Assembly (NCBI GenBank): GCA_964058805.1 | Contig: CAXKVV010001365.1 | Location: 1-30,308 of the forward strand | DNA from: Schoenoplectus triqueter | Taxonomy: Eukaryota; Streptophyta; Magnoliopsida; Poales; Cyperaceae | Reading direction: 5' to 3' | DNA length: 30,308 bases | In this document: positions 21,060-30,308 of the stretch, piece by piece | Layout of the letters: the number at the start of each line of letters is the position of its first letter | How positions within the stretch are numbered: the first letter of the stretch is position 1 | Translations under genes and position numbers: made by a program | Notes under the pieces: generated by a model | Database searches by the model: none | What the model saw: only the letters and a program-made list of their open reading frames with translations | What the model was told of the DNA's origin: nothing

Positions 21060-24000
21060 AAACCTAAAAATTGAGGAGCTAACAAAGAATTGCCTCAAAA
21101 TTCTGAGGAATGTGGAAGAAGGTTGAGTGATTGTATGGTAAGAAGAAAAATCACTCACATGTATACAAATTGCAATAAATATTATAGCAAAACAAACAAC
21201 AACCGAATCAAACAATTTCTAAGACATATGTTGCATTGCAAGAAAAGTCTATCGAGCTCAAATTGTACCAATCTCCAACCACAGTCCCTAATGAGATCCT
21301 CAAAAGAGAGGAACAAGATGAGATCTTTCATTTTTCTAGCTAGTCTCGATTCAAGCTATGAATCGGTGAGATCACATATTCTACTATTACCCGATCTCCC
21401 TTCTCTTGATTATGTAGTGGGTAGATTAGAAGGAAAATAGACAATATGCATCGTTATGAGCTCTCAGTCGATTGATGAATCAGAATCCAAATCCCTCTCA
21501 ACATTCAATAGAAACTACAACCCTAGACCGGAGATCGGGAGAGCCCAAACCCTCATATGGTGTGATTTTTGTAAGAAGGAAGTGCATCACAAGGAGGAGC
21601 GCTGGTGCCTCCATCCCAACCTTCGGTCGAAGAGTGTAAAAAAGGGTGGATTTAAAGGAGGAGATTGGTGACAGGGGGGAGAGGTCAGGTGATAAGGTTG
21701 AAGAAAGGAAAGGGTATGTAGTGAAAGTCGAAGAGAGAAAGGATTGTGCGACACAAAATAAAAGATATAACGCAATTAGAGAGATGAGCATGGATCATAT
21801 GCAGCAAATGCTTCAACAACTAACTGCGATGCTCACTCCCAACACAAACAAAGCCTCTGGTATAATCTCTAATTTATCTCAAATTAATTTAAATGCAAAT
21901 TGGTTACTTGACTCGGGTGCAATAGATTATATGATGGGGAATAAAAAAAATATTTCTCAATTATAAGCACATTGAGGGTAAACAATTTGTACTTACTATA
22001 AATAGAGATAAAATAAAAATTTTAGGAAGTGACTAATTAATCTCTTTTCCAAAATAATTTCAAATGTCTTGCATGTAAAGAATTATGCATCCAATTTATT
22101 ATCCGTTAGTAAAATCACCAATGAATTAAATTATAAAATTATATTTAGACTAAAAGATATGATTTTTCAGGACCAAATAACCAAGAATTTAATTGGTGAA
22201 AGTTTTTTACAAAATGGGCTCTATAATTTGAAGGAAAGAAAATTAAGTTTTAATATAAAAAGAAATGAAGAATTGGGCAAGGTTTGGCATAAAATGATTG
22301 AGCATCCGTCCGATAAGATTTAAAAATATCTTTTTAATTTTTCAAAATTAGATTGTAGTAGTTGTGAAGTTTATAATTTAGCAAAATATACTAGATTATC
22401 ATTTAAATTATCAAATTATAATAATAACAAATCTTTTGTACTCGTTCATTCGGATGTATGAGGTCCTGTCCTTATTGATTCATATAATAGATATAAATAT
22501 TTTGTTATATTTATTGATGATTATTCTAAAACTATTTGGTTATATTTAATGAAAAATAAAAGTGAGATTTTATCTCATTTTTAAGAATTCTCTAATTTTG
22601 AAGAAAATTAATTTAATTACAAGATTAAAACTTTTAGGTCTGATAATGGAATAAAGTTTATAAATAAAAAAATTTAAAATTTTCTAAAAAAAAGGGTATA
22701 ATTTATCAAATTACTTGTGTTCATATACCTCAATAAAATAGCATTTCAGAAAGAAAAAAAATAGATATTTACTTGAAATGACTCGAGTCTTTTATTTTAA
22801 AATAATATTACAAAAAATATTGGTCGTATGCCGTGTTGACCATTACATATTTAATTAACCGATTGTCAAGCGCTAAACTAAATTATAAAAGTCCACTAGA
22901 AATTCTTTACAAAAAAATATAATTGACCATTTAAAAATATTTAAATGCACATGCTATATACACAACAATAAGCGAGATAAATTAGATTATGCATCGATCA
23001 AAGACATTTTCTTGGGATATTCCATGAAAAAAATATGGATATAAGTGTTATGATCCCATTGACCATAAATTTTATATCTCAAATGACGTAATATTCCAAG
23101 AAAATGAACCAAACTTCAAAAAATTGAAAAAAGAGATTAATGCATATTTTCTAGGAAATACATTAAATGCAAGAGGAAGAGAATGAGGCTCCTTAAACGT
23201 AAGAGGAAATTGAAGAAGACATCAAAGAAATCCCCTTGGGTATGTCCAACCAAATTCCTCAAACTTCAATAAGATTACGAGACTTTATAACCTACGAGGT
23301 ATATTACCCTATATAAGATTTAGTTTCATTTGAAAATATTACACCATCATATAAGACCTTCCTAACATCAATTTCTAAAGAAAAGAACCAATTGACTGTC
23401 AAAAAGCTGTAAGCCAACTGGTATGGTGCAAAGCAATGGAAGATAAACTCAAAGCATTAGAAATAAAAATCAAACTTAGACAATCATGTAATTATCAAAA
23501 GAAAAATACCGTAGAGTGCAAATGAGTTTATATGATTAAATATAATAGTGATTGGACCAAAGAAAAATATAAAACATGATTAATTATCAAGGGATACACG
23601 CAAGCTTATGGCATAGACTACCAATAAATATTTATTTTCATAGTTAAGATGAATACCGTTATGATACTTTTTTCATAGCCATGAACCAAAATTGGTCTTC
23701 ATACCAAGTGAAAAATATATTTCTCCAAGAAGTATTAGATGAGGAGCTTTACATAACAATACCGCTTGGTCACAAAAAGATAAATGATTCTAACCTTATA
23801 TATAAATTAAATAAATTCATATATGGGCTAAATCAAACCTCATAATTTCGATATGAAAAATTAAATTTTTATTTAATATTTTATGATTTTAAAATTAGTA
23901 ATGCGGATCATTCACTATTTAAAAAAATCAATGATTTTATAATTATAGTGATTTTTTTGAAATAGTGAATGGTCCGTATAATTATTGCGAGTAATAACTT

Positions 24001-24970
24001 GGAAGAAATTAAGAGGGTAAAGTTACAATTAAAAAAATTGATATTAAGAATTTAGGTTTATTAAAATATTTTCTAGGTATTAAGATAAATCATTCAGTCA
24101 AGTGTCTTTTTATTTCACAAAAAAAATACACACTTGATTTATTAAAAGAAATCGATAAGCTAGCATGTAAGCCGACTTCTACATTAGTGGAAGTAGGTAT
24201 AAGTTAAATATCAAAGACGATGAGCCTTTAGAAGATATAAATCATTTTCAATGACTCATAGGTAAATTAATTTATTTAACTGTAACTTGACCGGACATCT
24301 CTTTTTTAATAAGTCAAAATAGCAAATTTATGCATACGCCCCAAACAACACATTTAAATGTCATAGAAAGGATATTAAGGTATTTGAAAGAAACACTAAA
24401 AATGTAATTTGGATGATGAAAAATAGTTCTAATGAAATATGTGACTATTTTGATACAGATTGGGCCGGATGTTTTGATCGAAAATCAACAATCGATTTTT
24501 GCACATTTATAGACAAAAATTTAGTCACATAAAAAAGTAAAAAACAAAGCATCATGGCTCGATCAAGTGTCAAAGTGAAATATTAAGCTATGGCGTCAAC
24601 CTTAAGAGCATCTGCATCCCATTGTCAAATTGATTGTCAAATCTCATTTGAATTTCAGGGATGCAGAGACTAGGTAAAATTAGATAATTGTCTAAATTTG
24701 ACAGTCTATTTGACAAGTCACGTCAACAAATGAGTAAAAAATTAATTATGAAAGTGTCATTTTGATAATTTCATTCTATTCAAAGATGTCACTCTTAAAA
24801 TGAATTATCAATTTGATGACGTGACATAAAAATTTAATTTTAACAATCGACACCAATGCGAATGTTCTAAGTGAATTAATTTGGATCAAACAATTTGTAG
24901 ATATGGGCTTTGAAACGCAAAATTCAATGAAAATATTACTTCTTGCGATTGGCGAATTTTCTTGTCGGGT
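21060..24970 (+). pseudogene. copia copy 1 gag-pol remnant
   Basis: Gag C-terminal part: FLASLDSSYESVRSHILLL (near 21330-21390). The zinc knuckle (21561-21608) reads C-x2-C-x4-H but Arg replaces the fourth ligand. Protease: WLLDSGAIDYMMGN (about 21900-21940). GAG pre-integrase: LSVSKITNELNYKI and WHKMIEHPSDKI. Integrase: HSDV near 22447, SDNG near 22637 and SERKK near 22750, so the D,D,E positions can still be placed. RT spans roughly 23400-24200, where the YVDD box is lost. RNase H: GKLIYLT, PDIS, QSIMARSS and AMAST, interrupted by a MITE at 24606-24867, then SELIWIKQFVDMGF. Many stops and frameshifts mean no functional product. Confidence 0.85.
24606..24867. mobile_element. Tourist-like (PIF/Harbinger) MITE, 262 bp, nested in RNase H
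   Basis: Flanked by TAA at 24603-24605 and 24868-24870. The ends are inverted: gagcatctgcat and, from the other strand, gaacattcgcat. The copia RNase H reading (AMAST) stops at the left junction and resumes in frame (SELIWIKQ) at the right, with one TAA copy accounted for. Three-bp TWA duplications and GAGCATCT-type ends fit Tourist-like MITEs. No coding capacity. Confidence 0.85.
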
Positions 24971-24981
24971 TATAAAAATTA

Positions 24982-25200
24982 GGGAGGCGCAATTCACAGA
25001 AAATTTTACTCCGCACACTAGATAAAAACTTTTTAGACTATTATACTTCTTTTAGTTAAATCTAAAATGATCACGACAGTAACTTTCCAATTAAATTAGG
25101 AGGGATAATTCTTAAATATCTGTATTGTAGTGAATACTAAAAAAATATAATAGTCCAAAAAAAATTTATTCGGTATGCGAACTGCGAAGTAGTGCCTCCC
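24982..25200. mobile_element. Stowaway-like MITE, 219 bp
   Basis: TA dinucleotides flank it (24980-24981 and 25201-25202). The ends gggaggc / gcctccc are inverted, and further inside ttttagactattatactt pairs with aatataatagtccaaaa, so the terminal repeats extend about 90 bp with gaps. TA duplication suggests Tc1/mariner (Stowaway); the exact end sequence is not the classical one, so the family is tentative. Copia similarity fades just before it and is not seen after it. Confidence 0.65.
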
Positions 25201-25202
25201 TA

Positions 25203-26776
25203 AAAGAATAACACAGAAAAAAAAAGAGGAGGAAAGAGAGCGAGCACGCTTTAGTTGTGAATCGAGAAGTACATGTACCGTAGTCTTCGACTCACCATGG
25301 CTTATTAGTCGTCATGCATGAAATAAATAAAAATATATATATGCAAAATAGAACGAGGAGCCCTTTCTTTATGTACCTTTCATTTAACTTTCTTTATATT
25401 ATTATCATCATCAATTCATCATCTCATCTGACCGAGTCATGTTGGGGTCAGGAGCAATAAATTATTTGGTGCGTAATAAGGAGTCTCCCTAATAGTAATA
25501 GTGACTTATTATTGCCATTTGAAATATAGCGTTTTAATTTATAATGTTATTTAATGCGTTGATTTCGTTGTAACATTGACAATTTGTCACATAATTATGT
25601 AGAACACGCTTTGTGCAATTGTGGTCCTCCATCAACTAGGAACTCACACATGTGCAAATTTTATATAAGATATTAAAAAAAGAAGTAAAATTCATACTAT
25701 GAATTTTGTGCATGTACATGTTACGATTCCTGATTGACGGATGAACACAGCTAGCATGAATATGAACCAAATATAAAATGTTTCTCTATTCTATCAAACA
25801 CATTTTCTTATGTTATCTGCCCTCTGAAATAGAACAAGTAATGTTATGGTAAAGACGTGCACTTCAAATAGCATCTCTTCGTATATGCCAGGTCAGCGTG
25901 CATGGTCAAAGACCCATTGGGGAGATTTTATTCTCATTCACGTGTTTTTTTCTTAATTTTTTTTATTCTTACATAACCACTCGTTCAAAGCATGGGATTT
26001 CATTAATAAGTATTGTATAACTATCAACGGACCCACTTAACTCTGGAACAAGTACTTTTTCAACTAAATATAAAAATAACAAGCAATCATAAAAGAAATC
26101 AAAATAGTATCTTGCTAAGTTAACCACTTAACAATGGTTAACTTGATAATTTAAAATAATTTTCCTAATACAAAAATTATAGATATATCTTTAGACTTTA
26201 TAGAATGGTTCTGTTTTAATATTTTGTAAAAACAATCAAAATTGTATGGAATTAATTTATAACAATCTAAATTTAATGGAGTTTCTATGATATTAGATTT
26301 TCTCTCTCTAAAAAGTAGCGCAGTTCAAATTCCGTAAAAGACATAAAAAGTAATATACTAGTTTATGGGAGAGCCTTGCTCTTAAAAAAAATTGATGGGA
26401 TATTAAAAAAAACTTAAATTGCATGAAATTTGAAGACAATAAATCTTTAAGTTTAATAATATGTCAATATTGAAAATTGTTAATCACTGTCAGTGAATCC
26501 CACCCAAATTTTAATTGGATGCAATCGTTTTCTTTAAGCTAATGTTAGGGACACTGAGATTGACCATAACCTTCTCCTTCCATATGCAATTCTACAATAT
26601 ATTGCACATTCAGAAGTTGAAATAAAAATGATGTTGAATAAGTCAACTCCAAATGAGTTAATTAGGGATTAGGGGCCTCAAGCCATAGGCATTATCATCA
26701 TCGGCCCACTAAGTTTCATAGAGAGCAATACACAGTATCGCTGCAATCCATAAAATGTTTTTTTTTGTTTTTTTCC
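25203..26776. other. Intergenic DNA between the two copia copies
   Basis: AT-rich, without copia LTR sequence or a supported gene. A perfect 10-bp inverted repeat (aagttaacca at 26117-26126 with tggttaactt at 26135-26144) forms a small hairpin. Nothing else could be assigned. Confidence 0.5.
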
Positions 26777-26913
26777 CGTTAGAATATTATTGGTACATAA
26801 TGGTACCGTTACTTGTACAGTATACATAAGCAATGTACCGAGCTCCCCAATGTAATCAGAAAAGCAATTAATAAAATTATTTTTCATCATCAGTCAATTC
26901 TCAAATCTCAACA
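26777..26913 (+). repeat. 5' LTR of copia copy 2 (about 137 bp)
   Basis: Aligns with the LTR of copy 1: cgttag-ata against tgttggtata at the start, then ttggtac..aatggtacc, a TATA-like gtatacataa, gtaatcaga-aa, and the shared end ctcaaca. The first base appears mutated (CG instead of TG). The right end is fixed by the adjacent primer site; the left end is inferred from copy 1. Confidence 0.65.
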
Positions 26914-26925
26914 TGGTATCAGAGC
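26914..26925 (+). other. Primer-binding site, copia copy 2
   Basis: tggtatcagagc, an exact match to the plant copia site for initiator tRNA-Met, directly after the LTR. Confidence 0.92.
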
Positions 26926-27080
26926 GGGTCATGAACCTGACTCACTAAATCGCAAGCCAACAACTATCAGGGGCTGAGAACCAGAAAAAGACCAAGACAA
27001 CACTTGGCAAAGATCTCATCTCCAACAAAAAAGAGGGGAGAATCAAATACTGGCAAACAAATACCAGAACCGAAAAAACC

Positions 27081-27209
27081 CACAACAAGAGTCGAAATAG
27101 CATCTGTTCTTAATCATACCTGACTCAGAAAAAACCAGAAAAAATCCACAACAAGAGTCAAAGTAGCATTTGTTCTTAATCATACCTGACTCAGAAAAAA
27201 CCAGAAAAA
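27081..27209 (+). repeat. 66-bp tandem duplication in the copia copy 2 leader
   Basis: The unit beginning cacaacaagagtc and containing tgttcttaatcatacctgac occurs at 27081-27146 and again from 27147 to about 27209 with few changes. A weaker related motif (ttgttcttattagagtccag, near 21031) is present in the leader of copy 1. Confidence 0.9.
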
Positions 27210-27263
27210 GACCGAGGTAGCTTCTGTCTTATCTTTTACCAGAAAATTGAGAAAACCAGAAAC

Positions 27264-30200
27264 CATGTCTCAACAGACTGAAAAAATCACCCACATCACT
27301 TTGAATGGCACAAATTACCTGTCATGGTTGCACACTGTCACAATTGGACTTGGTGGCAGATCAAAGCTAGAATATGTCATATGGGAATTGCCAAAACCAA
27401 TACCAGTAAATCCCAATTTCCTAACTGCACAAGAAAAAAGACACTCAAAGAATGGAGAACGAAAGATCTCTTAGTAACCAGCTGGTTACTCAATAGCATG
27501 AAGCCATCCATAGCAGACATTTGTACGTGTGCAGGATCTGCACAAGCCATATGGGAGAAAATAGAGAAGAGATTTAGACAAAAGAACAACCATGCAAGGA
27601 TTTTCCAACTCCAAACATAACTATACCAAGCAAAGAAGCAACCCAATCAAACAATTACTGAGTAGTTAAACTTCATCGAAAAAAAACGAGATGAAATCCG
27701 ATTATACAGACCAAGCACCACTGACCTTGATGAGTTACAAAAAAGAGCCGATAAAGATGATATCTTTTAGTTCTTGGCAAGCTTTGATTCAAGTTATGAT
27801 AATCTTAAATCACAAATTCTCCTCTATGAAGAATTGCCCTCTTTCGATAAGGTGGCTAATATGGTACAAAGAGAAGAGTCAAGAAGAACCGTGATGGATC
27901 CACAAGCTCACGAACTAGAGGAAACCAAAGCATTCGTCAGCCGCTACTAAAAATCTAACCCTAACTTCGGCACAACCCGAGGAGACCTAGCACTCTAATG
28001 TGAGCATTGCAAGCGCGAGGGACACAAGCAAGAGGATTGCTGGTTTCTCCACCCAGAGTTGAGGCCGAAGGGGAGAGGTAGAGGTGGTGGCGGAGGCTAC
28101 AAGGGTGGATTTCGGCGACATGGGGAGTCACGAGAAGAACCGAGAAGAGAGAAAAGGATATTGGGGGCAGCGAGTGACACAGATCACACTCAGGCTCATG
28201 AAGCGCCAACACCAAACTCGACTCCTCAAATAGGTGAACCAGGCCGGGATCAAATGTGGCACCTTATGCAGCAGCTTTCTATGATGCTCAAGCAAAATTC
28301 ATCAATAAATACATCAAAAAACTCTAGTATTGTTGTTAATTTTACTTCAAAATTTTCACAACAAAATTGGATTATCGATTCTGGTGCAACAGGTCATATC
28401 ACGGGAAATAAAAATTTGTTAAGAAATTTTACAAATTGGAACACCAACCAATTTGTAACTGTTTCAAATAGGGAAAAAATGAAAATCATTGGAAGTGGTT
28501 CAATTGATTTATTTTCCAATGAAATTTTAAAAATCTTGTATGTGCAAAATTGTCCTACAAATTTATTGTCCATTAGTAAAATTACGCAAGAATTAAATTA
28601 TGAAAATATTTTTTCATCAAAAAGCGTATTTTTTTAGGAATGGAAAACGAGAAATGTCATTGGTGAAGGATTTTTAAAAAATGGACTTTATTGTATAAAT
28701 GAAGATAAGTACAATTTTTTGGCAACAAGAGAAGAGAAATTAAGCACGCTTTGTGGCACAACAGAATCGGTCATCCATCCGACAAGATTTTGAAATGCAT
28801 TTTTAACTTCAAAAATATTAATTGTAATAGGTGTAAGTATGAAATTTAGGGAAGCATACAAAGTTACCATTTTCCTTATCTAATTGTAAAAGCAAAAAAC
28901 CGTTTGAGTTAATTCATTCGGATGTTTGGGGACCGGCCCCATTGGTTTCATTTAATGGCTACAAATATTTCGTTATATTTATTGATGATTTTTCTAGAAC
29001 CACCTGGTTATATTTACTAAAAAATAAAAGTGAGGTTTTCTCATAATTTGTTAATTTTTGTAACTGTGGAAAAATAATTTGATACCAAAATTAAGATTTT
29101 TAGATCCGATAATGGAACGGAATTTGTAAATTAAAATTTTGCAAATCTTTTCAAAGAAAAGGGAATTTTACACCAAATTACTTGTGTATATACACCCCAA
29201 CAAAATGGAGTGTCGGAAAGAAAAAATCGTAATTTATTAAAAGTCACAAGAGTGCTTCTTTTCCAAAATAATGTTCCAAAAGAGTTTTGGTCGGATGCCG
29301 TCCTCACCGTAACATATTTGATAAACTGATTGCCAAGTGCTAAACTAGATTACAAAAGTCCGCTAGAAATCCTTTATCAAGAAAAAATCAACATCAATCA
29401 CTTAAAAGTGTTTGGATGTATTTATTTTGTGCACAAAAATAAACAAGATAAACTTGATTACACTTCCATTAAGGCAATCTTCTTGGGATATTCATCACAA
29501 AAGAAAGGGCATAAATGTTATGATCCAATCCAAAAATAAATTTTACATCTCGAGACATGTAACGTTCCAAGAAGATGAACCTTATTTTAAATTGGAAAAA
29601 GAAATCAAGAATCAAGAAAATTCGAATGTATTTTGATTTCCATATTACTCATCTCAAACTCTTGAGGAAATATTAGATGAAAATGAAAATAAAATATCTC
29701 AAGAAGAGGGGGTAAGTGAAGAAAATGAGAATAGGGATGTTGTGAACCCGGTACAAAGGTCTACACGTATATCACAACAACCAACAATATTATGGGACTT
29801 CGTCACTTACAAGGTAATGCATCCAATCGAAAAAAATTTATCATGTGAAAATGTTACAAAAGAATATAAGGCTTACTTGACTTCAATTGGAAAAGAAAAT
29901 GAGCCAAATAGTTTTGAAGAAGCCTTAAGCAAACCGGTATGGTGTAATGCTATGAGAGATGAACTTATGGCATTGGAAAAAAACCAAACATGTGTGGTAG
30001 TTCCGCTACCAAATAGAAAAAAACCCGTAGTGTGCAAATGAGTATACAAAATAAAATTTTATAGCAATAGTAAGATTGAACGGTACAAAGCAAGATTAGT
30101 AGCCAAAGGGTACACTCAAACTTATGGAATTTACTACCAAGAAACATTTGCACCCGTGGCAAAAATGAACACCGTAAGGATTTTATTATCCATAGCGGTA

Positions 30201-30308
30201 AACTAAAAATGGAGTCTACATCAAATGGATGTGAAAAATATGTTTCTTTAAGGCACGCTTGAGGAAGAGGTGTACATGTCATTACCACCCGGACATGCTC
30301 AAGAGGGT
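27264..30308 (+). pseudogene. copia copy 2 gag-pol, broken and partial
   Basis: Gag starts at 27264 (MSQQTEKITHITLNGTNYLS) and shifts frame between about 27377 and 27440, then reads SWLLNSMKPSIADI and IWEKIEKRF. The zinc knuckle CEHCKREGHKQEDC (about 27999-28040) is an intact C-x2-C-x4-H-x4-C followed by a Gly/Arg-rich stretch. Protease: WIIDSGATGHITGN (about 28368-28410). GAG pre-integrase: LWHNRIGHPSDKI (near 28750). The integrase catalytic residues are all present: HSDVWGP (28915), RSDNGTEF (29102) and QQNGVSERKN (29200). RT begins with ALSKPVWCNAMRDEL and continues [13 protein letters not shown] until the window ends. In-frame stops occur at 27996, 28635, 29044, 29132, 29327, 30039, 30204 and 30249, so the polyprotein cannot be made. 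Confidence 0.9.

Larger units (their letters stand above)
20670..24981 (+). mobile_element. Ty1/copia retrotransposon copy 1, truncated and degenerate
   Basis: Has a 5' LTR, an initiator-tRNA-Met-type primer site, and remnants in copia order: gag, protease, integrase, RT, RNase H. Most of the N-terminal part of gag is absent compared with copy 2. The 3' end after RNase H and the 3' LTR are missing; recognisable sequence ends close to the MITE at 24982. It is the same family and orientation as the copy at 26777. Confidence 0.85.
26777..30308 (+). mobile_element. Ty1/copia retrotransposon copy 2, runs off the window
   Basis: 5' LTR, exact primer-binding site, a leader with a tandem repeat, gag, protease, integrase and the start of RT in copia order. 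The window ends inside RT, so RNase H and the 3' LTR lie outside. It is better preserved than copy 1 yet carries at least eight in-frame stops plus frameshifts. Confidence 0.9.

Noticed and set aside
26300..26335. tRNA-like B-box (agttcaaattcc)
   Set aside because: No A-box, no acceptor stem and no cloverleaf around it.
25203..26776. Possible 3' LTR of copia copy 1
   Set aside because: Searched by eye for the TGTTGG start, the TATA-like segment and the ctcaaca end; none present in order.
1..30308. CRISPR arrays, bacterial operons or phage-like systems
   Set aside because: No regularly spaced repeats and no prokaryotic gene organisation; all coherent coding signals are plant or plant transposon.

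Overview
The window reads as AT-rich nuclear DNA of a flowering plant. The evidence is one spliced plant-type gene with GT-AG introns, a MULE with a SWIM zinc finger, a hAT-type element, Tourist- and Stowaway-like MITEs, a LINE tail and Ty1/copia elements primed by initiator tRNA-Met. Nothing fixes the species. There are no prokaryotic signals, rRNA, tRNA or CRISPR arrays.

Region 1 (1-5841) holds the only convincing intact host gene. It is on the minus strand and has ten coding exons (460-4342) that splice without a break into a 395-residue type II membrane protein of the plant core-2/I-branching family (GT14-like, formerly DUF266). Its leader probably contains one or two introns and begins near 5690.

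Region 2 (5842-10590) is transposon territory. A 618-bp non-autonomous hAT-like element with an 8-bp target duplication and an internal foldback sits just upstream of the gene's leader. After a featureless stretch comes a Mutator-like element of about 2.2 kb, with terminal inverted repeats of roughly 200 bp and a decayed minus-strand transposase whose SWIM motif is still readable.

Region 3 (10590-20669) is mainly AT-rich intergenic DNA. It contains microsatellites, two candidate MITE-like inverted-repeat structures, a 5'-truncated LINE tail (about 15.8-16.93 kb, minus strand), a patch rich in GGCCCA and telo-box motifs, and a diverged ~170-bp duplicated block whose copies both fold into a stem.

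Region 4 (20670-30308) carries two plus-strand copia elements of one family with unusually short LTRs (about 122 and 137 bp). Copy 1 has lost much of gag and its 3' end, has a Tourist-like MITE in RNase H, and has its RT catalytic YVDD box replaced by an inverted copy of neighbouring sequence. Copy 2 is better preserved but broken by stops and frameshifts, and runs off the right edge within RT.

There is no operon-like cooperation. The interest lies in the nested transposon history and in mutation footprints that can be read directly. I did not find a convincing new biological system. The most unusual observations are the fold-back replacement of the RT active site, the duplicated stem with a compensatory base change, and the hAT insertion in the gene's proximal promoter.
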